Of a stretch of DNA of 64,000 bases, positions 1 to 8,554 are shown in pieces; the first letter of the stretch is position 1, and each line of letters begins with the position of its first letter. This DNA is from Lentzea alba (lineage in GTDB: Bacteria > Actinomycetota > Actinomycetes > Mycobacteriales > Pseudonocardiaceae), in NCBI RefSeq assembly GCF_011067745.1, contig NZ_JAAMPJ010000012.1, positions 186,001 to 250,000 on the forward strand. Reading direction: 5' to 3'. Made by a program: the position numbers and the translations under genes. The notes beneath the pieces were generated by a model, which worked only from the letters and a program-made list of their open reading frames with translations, was not told the origin of the DNA and searched no databases.

Positions 1-164
1 CGGTGCTCACGCCGCTGGCCGCCAGTGGCCTGGCCGTGATCATGCTGGCGGCCATGGGAGTGCACGCGCGCCGCAAGGAGCCGAAGGCCATCGCGTTCAA
101 CGTGGTCCTGCTCATCGGCGCGGCCCTGGTGGCGTGGGGCCGGTTCGGGCCCTACGCGTTCTGA
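1..164 (+). CDS. DoxX-like membrane protein, C-terminal end (partial)
   Basis: Only the last 53 codons lie in the window. They encode two hydrophobic segments separated by a short basic loop (HARRKEP) and end in WGRFGPYAF. This pattern, with LTPLAASGL at the front of the first segment, is typical of the last two membrane helices of small four-helix DoxX/DoxX-like proteins. Members of this family are linked to redox and stress physiology, but the exact role here cannot be read from the fragment. The gene converges on the AIM24 gene, with a strong hairpin between them. Confidence 0.6.
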   Translation, partial: VLTPLAASGLAVIMLAAMGVHARRKEPKAIAFNVVLLIGAALVAWGRFGPYAF

Positions 165-179
165 GCTGACGTAACAGCG

Positions 180-214
180 GTGCTCGGGTTCTCCCACGAG
201 GAGAACCCGAGCAC
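180..214. terminator. Bidirectional terminator hairpin
   Basis: A perfect 15-bp stem (GTGCTCGGGTTCTCC and its complement) closes a 5-nt CACGA loop. It sits 15 nt after the DoxX-like stop and 5 nt from the AIM24 stop, so it can end transcription from both convergent genes. There is no T-run, which is common in high-GC actinobacteria. Confidence 0.8.
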
Positions 215-219
215 TGGTG

Positions 220-891
220 TCACTGCGCGGTCGGTACGGGGTGACCTTCCGACGCCTGCACGACGACGATGCCCTGACCCGACAGCGCGAGCTGGTACGC
301 CTCGCCGGAGCCGCGTCCGATGACGGCACCGAGCTTCGCCGTCTTGCGGATCGAGGACTGCAGCGAGGTGGACCACAGCACCGCGGACTGCATGTCGACG
401 TACGTCGGCACGTCCACGTTCAGCACGACCGGCGTCCCGTAGGCGGTGACGGCCAGCGCTCCGGTACCCGTGAACGTGGTGTTGAACAGGCCGCCGCTGA
501 GCATCGACGCGCCTTCGGTTCGGTTGATGTCCCACTTGAGCGTGCTCTCGAAGGCGAGCACGTTCTTGCCGTTGACGGTGACGCCCTCGTTCTCCAGGTG
601 CAGCACGAAGATCTCGTCGGCGTCCTGGGCGAGGAACACGTCGCCGCTGCCCGACACCTTCATCAACGACATGCCTTCACCGGTGAAGGCCTTCTTGAAC
701 AGCTTGCCGAGGCCGCCGGCGCCTTCGTAGGCGAAGTCGACGTCGCCCTGGTAGGCGACCATCGATCCCTGCTTGGCGAAGAAGTGCCCGCCGCTGCCGG
801 TGAGGTCCACCTTGAGCATGCGGTCGTTCTGCAGCTGGAAGCTTCCCGGCTCGACGGACCGTTCTGAGTGGTTGAACAGTGAGCTGCGCAT
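220..891 (-). CDS. AIM24 family protein
   Basis: This 223-aa protein reads as one AIM24/TRAP-like beta domain. It has the repeated pattern of strands with GSGGHFFAKQGSMVAY, then a GxGGLGKLFKKAFTGEG segment, then VSGSGDVFLAQ, and ends in SGQGIVVVQ. Bacterial AIM24 proteins are small beta-rich homologues of a mitochondrial biogenesis factor, and their biochemical role is not settled. I start at the ATG at 891 (MRSSLFNH) because the longer upstream reading is Arg/Ala-rich and unlike the family. No enzyme motif is visible. It is transcribed towards the DoxX-like gene and seems to stand alone. Confidence 0.85.
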   Translation of the reverse strand: MRSSLFNHSERSVEPGSFQLQNDRMLKVDLTGSGGHFFAKQGSMVAYQGDVDFAYEGAGGLGKLFKKAFTGEGMSLMKVSGSGDVFLAQDADEIFVLHLENEGVTVNGKNVLAFESTLKWDINRTEGASMLSGGLFNTTFTGTGALAVTAYGTPVVLNVDVPTYVDMQSAVLWSTSLQSSIRKTAKLGAVIGRGSGEAYQLALSGQGIVVVQASEGHPVPTAQ

Positions 892-1041
892 GCGCAGATG
901 ATCCAGGTGATCACGAGCTCGTGCACCGCCGGGTGCTTCTGGAGCACTCTCGCTCGCCCTGAGCACCGCACCACCTGCTTGATCACCACGTGCACCTGCC
1001 GTGGTGCAGTCCTGTTCGGGATGCGGAGTCGGCCTCGGTCC

Positions 1042-1920
1042 TCACGCCGGCGCCGGAAGGTGCATCGACGCGAGCCTGCCCGGATCGACCAGGATCTCGA
1101 TGCCGGTGATCCGGTCGTCGACGACCGTGAACGCGATGATGGAGAGCGGGGAACCGTCCTCGCGCCAGGAGACGTACCCGGGAAGGTCGTTGACGAGCAC
1201 GGCTTGGTGCTGCGCGACCGAGCCGGCGAACATCTTCGCGCCGGCGGCGACCTCGGTAGCGCCGAGGGTGACGACCACGCCGCCAGGAGTGTCGACCGTC
1301 AGCTGCACTTCCGGGTCGAGCACGCGCAGCAGCCCCTCGAAGTCGCCCTCGGACGCCGCCGCGCGGAAGGCGTGGATCACCTTGCGCTGTTCGCGTCCGA
1401 CTACCGCCGGCCGCTCAGTCGTCCGCACCTTTCCGCGGGCGCGGCTGGCGAGCATCTTGGTGGCGTCGGCGGACTTGCCGAGGATCTGGCCGATCTCGTG
1501 GAACGGCACCGCGAACATGTCGTGCAGCACGAATGCCAGCCGCTCACCCGGCCCGAGCGAGTCCAGGACGGTGAGGAGCGCGAGCCCGACCGAGTCGGCG
1601 AGCGCCGCGTACTCCTCCGGCGCGGGGCCGTCGTCGATCGTCACCACGAGTTCTGTCAGCCCGTCGCCGTAAGGTGCCTCAGGGCGGGTCTGGCGCGAGC
1701 GCAGGACGTCCAGGCTGATTCGGCCGACCACCGTGGTCAGCCAGGCTGCCAGGTTCTGGATGGTCGCCGCGTCCTGGCGCGCGAGCCGCATCCAGGCCTC
1801 CTGGACCGCGTCCTCGGCATCGGCGTGCGATCCGAGCACGCGGTAGGCGACCGCACGGAGCCGATCGCGCTGAGCCTCGAACACCTCGGCGACCAGGTTC
1901 GCCGGACTGGGGTCGATCAT
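1042..1920 (-). CDS. sigJ: ECF41-type RNA polymerase sigma factor (SigJ-like)
   Basis: This 292-aa protein is an ECF sigma factor with a C-terminal SnoaL-like extension. Region 2 spans roughly residues 15-80 (FEAQRDRLRAVAYRVLGS, DAEDAVQEAWMRL). Region 4 follows at about 115-170 (LGPGERLAFVLHDMFAVPFHEIG). Residues 180-290 form the extra domain and end in DPGRLASMHLP, which resembles the conserved NPDKL-type motif of ECF41 proteins. In that group the extension controls activity in place of a separate anti-sigma factor. The ATG at 1920 is preceded by AGGAAGG. The VOC gene lies about 100 bp upstream on the same strand and may be co-transcribed. Confidence 0.9.
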   Translation of the reverse strand: MIDPSPANLVAEVFEAQRDRLRAVAYRVLGSHADAEDAVQEAWMRLARQDAATIQNLAAWLTTVVGRISLDVLRSRQTRPEAPYGDGLTELVVTIDDGPAPEEYAALADSVGLALLTVLDSLGPGERLAFVLHDMFAVPFHEIGQILGKSADATKMLASRARGKVRTTERPAVVGREQRKVIHAFRAAASEGDFEGLLRVLDPEVQLTVDTPGGVVVTLGATEVAAGAKMFAGSVAQHQAVLVNDLPGYVSWREDGSPLSIIAFTVVDDRITGIEILVDPGRLASMHLPAPA

Positions 1921-2023
1921 GCTGCTACCTTCCTCGGATCGGCTCGATCCTGGGTGAAGACGGGCGGGATCGTGACGTGGCCAGCACCGGCCACGCGCTT
2001 CTGCGGACACTCAGCCGTCGTGG

Positions 2024-2413
2024 TCACGAAGTCCCCAGGCGCTGCTCGCGGAGCGAGATCCGGTTTCCATCCGGATCCACTGCCTCGATGCGGACGCCGA
2101 ACGGGTAGTCCTCCGGTTCTGGCTGTTCGAAGGTCACGCCTCGGTGGCGGAACACCTCGACGTCTTTCCTCAGGTCGTCCGACTCGAGGATGAGCGGACC
2201 GGGTACCGCGCCCGGCCCTGGCTGCCCCGCGGCGGCCGCGTGCGACCACAGGATGATCTTGACCGGGCTGCCCGCGACGCCCACGGTGAGGAACCGTCCA
2301 TCAGGCCCCGGATAGTCCGCCTGCTTCTCCAGGCCGAGTCCTTCGGTGTAGAACCTCAACGCACGGTCCTGATCGGTGACGTAGACCGTCACGTACATGA
2401 TGTTCGTCAGCAC
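2024..2413 (-). CDS. VOC-family (glyoxalase/bleomycin-resistance-like) protein
   Basis: This single-domain vicinal-oxygen-chelate protein of about 129 aa has the expected beta-alpha-beta-beta-beta start (MYVTVYVTDQDRALRFYTEGLGLE) and the family ending (AVDPDGNRISLREQ). Such proteins bind a metal and act as dioxygenases, isomerases, glyoxalases or antibiotic binders; the substrate cannot be told from sequence. I prefer the GTG at 2413 (reads VLTNIMYV) over the GTG at 2431, because the first strand begins right after it. It precedes the ECF41 sigma factor, a partner also seen for other ECF41 genes, which are often next to small oxidoreductase or carboxymuconolactone-type genes. Confidence 0.8.
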   Translation of the reverse strand: MLTNIMYVTVYVTDQDRALRFYTEGLGLEKQADYPGPDGRFLTVGVAGSPVKIILWSHAAAAGQPGPGAVPGPLILESDDLRKDVEVFRHRGVTFEQPEPEDYPFGVRIEAVDPDGNRISLREQRLGTS

Positions 2414-2586
2414 CCTGTTCTCCCGCTCCACTTGTCGGTCCGACGACCCGGACTTGCTCGGTCGTCACCTGTATGACGGGCGACGGCGGGAGAAGGTAAC
2501 CGATGCGCGACCCCCTGCCATCGGCTCGTGGGCCGCGGTCCTGCGAGTTCACCGTGTGAGCCGGTCCTGTCGGCGACAATGATCGG

Positions 2587-5500
2587 ATGCCGGGGTCGGA
2601 ACACGAGAAACCAGCCGTCCACAACGAGGTGTCCGGTTCGGCGGACAACGTCGTGCAGATCGGCACCGTCATCGGCGACGTGGTGATCGGTGACCGGACC
2701 AGGCCGTCCGCGGCTGCTCCGTTCATGGCGCCGCGCCTGCCCGCCGACTTCACCGGCCGCGTCCACCTCGGCGCGCAGCTGCTGGAGGCGTTGCTGGAGC
2801 CGGCCGCCGGTGGGGGCCGCCCCGTGGTGTTGAGCGGCCTCGGCGGATTCGGCAAGACGTCGATGGCGACGTGGGCCTGCCACCAGCCGGCCGTCCGCGA
2901 TCGTTTCTCCGACGGTGTGCTGTGGGTCGAGTTGGGGCGCAAGCCGTCCGAACAGCGGCTCGCGGCGTTGCTCAGCGACGTGACCGCGCTGGTGGCAGGC
3001 ACCGCGCCGCGCGTGTTCGCGACCGTTCCCGCTGCGGCGGAGGCGTTTCGCGACGTCCTCACCACACGGCGGCTGCTTCTGGTCCTGGACGACGTCTGGG
3101 CCGGTGACGCGGTGGACCCGTTCCTGGAGGGCGGGACGCAGTGCGTGCGTCTGGTGACCACGCGCAACCGCGGCGTGGTGGACGGCACCAGCGTGATCGT
3201 CGACGCGCTCGACGACGAGGAAGCGCGGGCGATCTTGAGCGCGGACCTGCCGGACGACGCCGCGGCGCACGTCGGTTCACTGGCGGCGCGGGTCGGACGA
3301 TGGCCGCTGGCGCTGACGATGCTCGGCGGCACCTTGCGGAGTTTGGTGACCCAGCACGGGCTTCCGGTCGCCGAGGCGGTGTCCGGTGTGGTCGCGGAAC
3401 TCGACCGGCACGGCATCACCTCCGCCGACCAGCTGTCCGACGTGGAGCTGCGTCGTGGCATCGCGACCACGCTGGAGCTGAGTCTCGCGGACCTCGCCGA
3501 TTCCGCCGGTGTGGCGAGCGTCGACCGGCTCAGGTCGATCGCGGCCTTCCCGCAGGGGACGCTGGTCCCGTTCTCCTGGCTGGAGCAGCTGTGGCAGCTC
3601 AGCGCCGTGCAGACGCGGATCGAATGCGACCGCTTCGTCCGCCGTTGCCTGGTCTCGGCGTCCGGCGTCGAGGGCGTCCGGCTGCACGACGTGACCCGCG
3701 AGGCGTTGCGCGAGAACCGGTCGATGTCGGCTGTCAGCGCGGCTTTGCTGGACGGCGGCTGCCCGCTCGGCGACCAGCTCGCGTACCACCTCGTGCAGGC
3801 AGGCCGTGCCGATGAGCTCGGCCTGCTGTTGCTCGACATGCGATATCAGGTGGAGCGCATGTGGTCGGATGGACCGCTCGCGTTCGAAGCCGACGTCGCC
3901 ACGTACTTGGCCGCGTGTGCCGCTGATGGACCCGTCGAGATGCTGGCTTCGCTGCTGCGGCAGGAGGCACATCTGCTGGTCGATCATCGTGACCGCCGCG
4001 ACCTGGCGCTCACCCTGCACACCCGGCTGTTCTGCCGTCCGGAGTTGTTCGAGCGGATCTCCCACGTCCCGGAGGTGGGCGGGGTGACTCCGCTGCGGCC
4101 CTTCCCCGACCGCGCCGAGAACGCGCTGACCAGGGTCGTCGCCGGACACCGCGGACCCGCCGCGTCCGTCACGTGCCATCCGGACGGGAACCTGATCGCC
4201 ACCGCCGGCGCCTACGACACCACGGTCCGGATCTGGGACACGCGCACCTGGAGCGAAACGAACGTCATCGTCGTCCCGGGCGCGGCACTGGACACGGTGC
4301 GATGGAGCCCGGACGGCGCGTTCATCGCCGTAGTCGGCATGACGGACCGATTCCGGGACGACAGCGGGCCGTCGCCGCACGTGTTCACCGTCCTGATCTT
4401 CGACGCGCGCACCGGCGCCGAGGTGACCGCCTTCGGATCGCGCGGGCGTTCGATCGGCAGTCCCGTGGCGATCGCCTGGGCACCGGACTCGTCGTGGCTC
4501 GCGTTCTCCTCGGCGGAGGAAGTCGGGCTGTGGCCGGTCGCGGGTGGTGCACCAGCTTTCCTGAAACCGCCCGTCGACGTCGTGGCGCTCGACTGGCACG
4601 GCGAGCACGGCTTGGCCGCCGTGACGACCGACCGGCGGCTGCTGTGGTGGCGTGGTCCGGTCTCGTCGCCATCTGAGGTGATTGTGTGGCAACACGAGGC
4701 GTTCCTGGGCGTACGCGTGCGACTTGCCTGGCGGCCCGGAGGCTCCTCCCTCGTACTGTCCACACGCGACAGTTTCCTGATCCTGGATCCGCGCAGCCAG
4801 GCCGTGTTGTGGAGCGAGTCGCCTGCTGAACTGCTGGTCTACCACACCGCGGGATGGTCTCCGGACGGTCGATCGCTCAGTTCGTACCGCAGTGACAGGA
4901 ACCGGGTGGCGAGTCTGGTGACCTGGCGGGTCCCACCTGATCCGCAGCTCGCGGCGGGGTCACCGGAGCTCGTCGGGAGGATCGGCTGCGGCGTCGACGA
5001 CGGTCTGGACGACGACCTCGTGTGGGTGCGGTCCGGCACGATGGTCGCCACGGTCGGTGCGCCCGTCGTCCGGGTCTGGTACCCCGAGAACTCGGCGGAG
5101 CAGGACCTGGCCTGGCGCGAGCTCGACACCGTGCGGTGGAGTCCGGACGGGCGGCAGTTGGCTGTTCGATGTCACCGGGAATGGGCCCTGGTCGACCCCG
5201 ACCGTCCGGAAGACCCACCACGGCAACAACTTTCCTACCCCTTCGGGACACCTCCGCTCACCGATCGGCACGACCGCGCGGAGGCTGCCGGGATCGAACC
5301 CGCCGGCTACGAATGGCACGCCGAGGTCGCGTTCGCGTCCAACTCGCTGCGCGCGGTGGCTTTCTGGTTCGGAGCCGTCAAGATTTTCCAGGCAGGCGGC
5401 CCAGAACCCGTGTGCACGCTGGAGAAACCTGCCGCGACGCGATGGGCTTCGCTGTGCTTCACCCCCGACGAATCCCGCCTCGTCTCCCTGGCCGAGGACA

Positions 5501-5802
5501 GTGGTTACACGACAGCGGAGATCATCGTCTGGGATCTCGACGCCGGTCGGCGGACAGCCACCGCGGAGTTGAGCGCGAGAGACTTCCAGCTGAGCTGCAC
5601 CACCGACAAGCTGGCCGCGAGCCTGCGCCACGTGGCGGTGGTGACGCGCTCCGGCCTGCTCGGCCTCTACGAGATCGACGAGCTTCGTCCCGTGTGCTGG
5701 ATCAAGGTCAACGGCCGGCTGCGGGACGTTTCCTTCGATCCCGCGGGGGAGCGGCTGGCCGTCGTGGGGGACGCCGGCCTGTATCTCCTGCGCGTTCGAT
5801 GA
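2587..5802 (+). CDS. STAND ATPase: RHIM-like motif, NB-ARC and WD40 repeats
   Basis: This is a 1071-aa NLR-like signalling ATPase. Residues 12-35 form a short motif with a VVQIG core flanked by glycines (HNEVSG, then GTVIGDVVIG), matching the bacterial RHIM-like amyloid signalling motif. NB-ARC follows: P-loop GLGGFGKTS (84-92), Walker B LLLVLDDVW (163-171), a TTRN sensor (191-194) and the RWPLALTMLG helical segment (238-247). A winged-helix/helical region runs to about 510. The rest is WD40-type beta-propeller repeats (VRIWDT, DTVRWSPDG repeated). The likely model is that the repeats sense a ligand, the ATPase oligomerises, and the N-terminal motif templates amyloid in a separate effector. 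No effector with the same motif lies nearby. A GACAAT box 7 nt before ATG suggests a leaderless transcript. Confidence 0.9.
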   Translation: MPGSEHEKPAVHNEVSGSADNVVQIGTVIGDVVIGDRTRPSAAAPFMAPRLPADFTGRVHLGAQLLEALLEPAAGGGRPVVLSGLGGFGKTSMATWACHQPAVRDRFSDGVLWVELGRKPSEQRLAALLSDVTALVAGTAPRVFATVPAAAEAFRDVLTTRRLLLVLDDVWAGDAVDPFLEGGTQCVRLVTTRNRGVVDGTSVIVDALDDEEARAILSADLPDDAAAHVGSLAARVGRWPLALTMLGGTLRSLVTQHGLPVAEAVSGVVAELDRHGITSADQLSDVELRRGIATTLELSLADLADSAGVASVDRLRSIAAFPQGTLVPFSWLEQLWQLSAVQTRIECDRFVRRCLVSASGVEGVRLHDVTREALRENRSMSAVSAALLDGGCPLGDQLAYHLVQAGRADELGLLLLDMRYQVERMWSDGPLAFEADVATYLAACAADGPVEMLASLLRQEAHLLVDHRDRRDLALTLHTRLFCRPELFERISHVPEVGGVTPLRPFPDRAENALTRVVAGHRGPAASVTCHPDGNLIATAGAYDTTVRIWDTRTWSETNVIVVPGAALDTVRWSPDGAFIAVVGMTDRFRDDSGPSPHVFTVLIFDARTGAEVTAFGSRGRSIGSPVAIAWAPDSSWLAFSSAEEVGLWPVAGGAPAFLKPPVDVVALDWHGEHGLAAVTTDRRLLWWRGPVSSPSEVIVWQHEAFLGVRVRLAWRPGGSSLVLSTRDSFLILDPRSQAVLWSESPAELLVYHTAGWSPDGRSLSSYRSDRNRVASLVTWRVPPDPQLAAGSPELVGRIGCGVDDGLDDDLVWVRSGTMVATVGAPVVRVWYPENSAEQDLAWRELDTVRWSPDGRQLAVRCHREWALVDPDRPEDPPRQQLSYPFGTPPLTDRHDRAEAAGIEPAGYEWHAEVAFASNSLRAVAFWFGAVKIFQAGGPEPVCTLEKPAATRWASLCFTPDESRLVSLAEDSGYTTAEIIVWDLDAGRRTATAELSARDFQLSCTTDKLAASLRHVAVVTRSGLLGLYEIDELRPVCWIKVNGRLRDVSFDPAGERLAVVGDAGLYLLRVR

Positions 5803-5889
5803 GCTGGGAAATGTCACCACTGCGCCCAGGCGCGTCGCTCGTTCGCGTAGCCTCGTCACGTCGACCGATGATGTTTCGGGGGAAGTGTC

Positions 5890-6399
5890 GTGACAGACCG
5901 CCAGCAACGGATGCAGTCGCTCATGCGCTCGTTCGAGGAGCAGGCGAAGAAAGCCGGTGAGCTCCAGCAGGCCATGAAGGACCTGCGCGGTGTCGGCCGC
6001 AGCCGCGACGGAGCGGTCACGGTGACCGCGGCGACCTCGGGCGCGGTGCTCGGGCTGCAGCTGGCGCCGAACGCGATGAACCGCTCGCACGTGCAGTTGC
6101 AGCAGGAGATCCTCGACGCGATCAGGATGGCCACGCAGAACGCCGCCCAGCAGCTGGAGCAGGTCGTGGCGCCGATCCTCGGGGACCAGCTGCAGCAGTT
6201 CAAGGACGGCATGGCCGCCTCGGGCGTCGAGCCGTTGATGCCGTCGGCTCCGCCTGCGCCCGGTGCTCCGCAGCCGCCGTACCCGCCGCAGGCCCGGCCG
6301 CCGTTCCCTCCTCCCGCCGCACCGCGACCCGCGCAGCGGAACCGACCGGCCCAAGATCACGTCGAAGACGAGGAACCACCCAGCACGTACCTGAGGTAG
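5890..6399 (+). CDS. YbaB/EbfC-family protein with proline-rich tail
   Basis: This 169-aa protein has a YbaB/EbfC core (residues 1-110): a long first helix with KAGELQQAMKDLRG, then a three-stranded sheet with GAVTVTAATSGAVLGLQL, then a second helix. The 60-residue tail is rich in Pro, Ala and Arg. YbaB proteins bind DNA as dimers. In actinobacteria, copies like this one often sit directly before WXG100/EspC-type genes, so a link to that system is likely but unproven. The GTG start at 5890 follows GGGGGAAG. The next gene starts 10 nt after the stop, which suggests one transcript through to about 9.2 kb. Confidence 0.8.
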   Translation: MTDRQQRMQSLMRSFEEQAKKAGELQQAMKDLRGVGRSRDGAVTVTAATSGAVLGLQLAPNAMNRSHVQLQQEILDAIRMATQNAAQQLEQVVAPILGDQLQQFKDGMAASGVEPLMPSAPPAPGAPQPPYPPQARPPFPPPAAPRPAQRNRPAQDHVEDEEPPSTYLR

Positions 6400-6409
6400 G
6401 GGGAGTCAG

Positions 6410-6739
6410 GTGAATTTCCACGTTCAGCCGGAGGCGCTGACCGCGTTCGCGCGCGGCAGCGACAGCCTCGCGGAGAAGTTCGGTGCGCTGGCGAAGCTGC
6501 TCGAACAGGCCAGGGTCGACGACCAGTGCTTCGGCCCGATCGGCGACGCCGTCGGGTTGAGCAGCGGCTACTTCAAGAGCCTGCAGGAGTGCCAGCAGCT
6601 CGCGACCGACGCGCAGGGGTTCCTGAAGCAGACCGGTGAGCAGCTGCAGGAGAGCTTCGACGTCTACCAGGGTGTCGACCAGGGCATCTCGCAGGCGTTC
6701 GGGCAGATCGGCAAAGGTCTCGGGGGCGGTGGGCGGTGA
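6410..6739 (+). CDS. EspC-like type VII secretion target protein
   Basis: This is a 109-aa helical hairpin protein with the layout of EspC/WXG100-like ESX substrates. It starts MNFHVQPEALTAF, has two long amphipathic helices and ends in a flexible GKGLGGGGR tail. It carries no enzymatic motif. It sits between the YbaB-like gene and a larger WXG-like gene, whose GTG start overlaps its stop by 4 nt (GTGA), so the two are translationally coupled. I see no ESX core gene (EccC or EccD) in the window, so export would depend on a system encoded elsewhere. Confidence 0.75.
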   Translation: MNFHVQPEALTAFARGSDSLAEKFGALAKLLEQARVDDQCFGPIGDAVGLSSGYFKSLQECQQLATDAQGFLKQTGEQLQESFDVYQGVDQGISQAFGQIGKGLGGGGR

Positions 6740-7872
6740 CCGGTCCTGGCACGTTCGCCGACCTCAACGACGGCGACCAGAAGAACTGGTTCCAGCAGTC
6801 CGCCGAGCGCGGCAGCTCCGCCTACGGCGCGATGGCGGACCTGGCGGACGCCACCTCGCCGCCGCAGATGACCGCCGCCACGATCTCCGGCCGCATGGAG
6901 CTGCTGCAGACGCTGGCCAGCCCCGGTCAGGCGTTGCTGGACAACGGTCTGGGCTTCCTGGTCTCGATCGTGCTCAGCCCGCTGATCGAGCTCGCGGAGT
7001 GGGCGATCGGCGACCCCGAGCAGATGCGCGCCACCGGCGAGGGCTGGGAAGAGGTCGCGAAGTGGCTCGACGAGGTCGCCGAGTCCGAGAAGAAGCGAGC
7101 GGAGACCACCACCAGCATGTGGGTGGGCGCGGCCGGTGACGGCTTCCGCAAGCAGGTCAACGAGTTCGCCGGCGGCGTCGAGGCGCTGGCCGAGGACATT
7201 CGCGGCCTGAAGCAGACCCTGGAGACGATCGCCGAGCTCTTCGACATGTTCGTCGAGTTCGTGATCCAGATCCTCACCGAGCTGATCATCGGCCTGATCG
7301 TGCAGTGGCTGGCGGCGCTGGCGGCCTCCTGGATCACCGCGGGCGGTTCGGTCGCGGCGGCGGGTGCGACGACGACCGTGCAGGTCGGCAGCACCGGTGT
7401 GCGCATCACCATGCGGGTGTCGAAGCTGCAGATGGAGCTGTTCAAGGCCGTGCAGCAGATCGAGAAGCTGCTGGTGCGCCTGCGCGGCCCGCTGCGCCAG
7501 GTCATCCAGCGGATGAACGGCCTGCGCGGCGGCAACATGGCCCAGCAGATGGCCGGCCGCCACCTCGGCTCGAACCCGGTCGTCAACATCCTCACCAGGG
7601 CCGACGGCACCTCGCTCGCCTCCACCACCGGCAACCGGTTCATGCAGAACGTGACCGGTGAGGGTGCGCTGGCGGGCAACGTCGCGCAGACCGTGCTCAC
7701 CGGCATGCTCGGCGGCCAGACCAGGGTCGGTGGCGCGGTGTTCAGCGCCGGTGCCGACGCCGCGGTGGACGGCGCCGTCAAGTTCGGCAGCCAGGAAGCC
7801 TACGACGCCGCGCAGAACAAACCGTCCGAAGAGGAGCGTCGCGACGCTCAGGAACGCGGGTTCAACTGGTGA
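6736..7872 (+). CDS. WXG-motif protein with membrane-type hydrophobic hairpin, putative T7SS substrate
   Basis: This 378-aa protein has an N-terminal helical domain with a WVGAAGDGF motif near residue 130, which fits the W-x-G hairpin of WXG100/LXG-like proteins. Strongly hydrophobic segments follow at about 168-205 (FVIQILTELIIGLIVQWLAA and on). An alpha-helical, Gln/Arg-rich C-terminal half ends in a charged tail (EEERRDAQERGFNW). No toxin motif is recognisable at the C-terminus. It overlaps both neighbours by 4 nt, so it is part of a tightly coupled operon with the EspC-like protein. It could be a secreted structural component or a toxin carrier; I cannot decide. Confidence 0.65.
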   Translation: MTGPGTFADLNDGDQKNWFQQSAERGSSAYGAMADLADATSPPQMTAATISGRMELLQTLASPGQALLDNGLGFLVSIVLSPLIELAEWAIGDPEQMRATGEGWEEVAKWLDEVAESEKKRAETTTSMWVGAAGDGFRKQVNEFAGGVEALAEDIRGLKQTLETIAELFDMFVEFVIQILTELIIGLIVQWLAALAASWITAGGSVAAAGATTTVQVGSTGVRITMRVSKLQMELFKAVQQIEKLLVRLRGPLRQVIQRMNGLRGGNMAQQMAGRHLGSNPVVNILTRADGTSLASTTGNRFMQNVTGEGALAGNVAQTVLTGMLGGQTRVGGAVFSAGADAAVDGAVKFGSQEAYDAAQNKPSEEERRDAQERGFNW

Positions 7873-8552
7873 AGCTCGACGGCGTCCTCGCCATCCGGCA
7901 GTCCTGGTGCCAGCCGGGCGAACCGATCCTGCTGTGCGTCGGTGCCGACGCCGGCAGCACCCGGTTCGACCTCGCCGGCCTGGACTGGCAGGGCAGGCCG
8001 GCGAAGGGCGGGCTGGGCAAGGTCGCCGGGGCGTTCGGCAACGCGGCCGCGGGTGTCGTGGACGCCGCGTTCGCGGGCAGCGGCCCGGAGGACGGGGGAG
8101 CCGACACGCCGCACGTCGTGGTGTGGGGCCCGCGTCCCGACGGCATCGCCACCCGGCTGTGCCGCCCGTCCGCGCGGTCCTGGCTGGTGCTCACCCCACG
8201 TCGGCTGGCCCAGGTGAGCCTGGTCGAGGAACCCGCCGAGCCCGAACCGGAGAAGAGCCTGCTCGACCGGGTCAGCGGCTTCGCGAAGAGCGCTCGGGAC
8301 GTGTTCGGTGGCAAGAGCCCGTATCCGCCGCACCAGCCCGTCGCGACCGCCGAGGTGACCACGGTCGCCGAGGTGCCCCGCGAGCAGATCGGCGCAGTGT
8401 CGCTGTCCGAGAGGAAACTGCCTCGACAGTACCAGGTCCGGGACGTTCACGCCCTGCGCGTGTCCTTTGTGGACGGATCGGGGCTCGACGTGCTCACATC
8501 GGCTCCGGAGAACGCGCAACGGTTGCTCGCCATGGCCAACGGACAAGGGTGA
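7869..8552 (+). CDS. PH-like protein of the ESX-associated cluster (function unknown)
   Basis: I do not recognise a named family. The 227-aa product has an N-terminal half with a short Gly/Ala segment (KGGLGKVAGAFGNAAAGVVD). Its C-terminal half ends in a strand-helix unit reading VRDVHALRVSFVDGSGLDV followed by ENAQRLL. The next gene has the same ending pattern, so the two look like diverged PH-like paralogues. No signal peptide is visible. The GTG start overlaps the WXG-like gene's stop (GTGA), which places it in the same operon and suggests a partner or chaperone role (inference). Confidence 0.6.
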   Translation: MKLDGVLAIRQSWCQPGEPILLCVGADAGSTRFDLAGLDWQGRPAKGGLGKVAGAFGNAAAGVVDAAFAGSGPEDGGADTPHVVVWGPRPDGIATRLCRPSARSWLVLTPRRLAQVSLVEEPAEPEPEKSLLDRVSGFAKSARDVFGGKSPYPPHQPVATAEVTTVAEVPREQIGAVSLSERKLPRQYQVRDVHALRVSFVDGSGLDVLTSAPENAQRLLAMANGQG

Positions 8553-8554
8553 TC

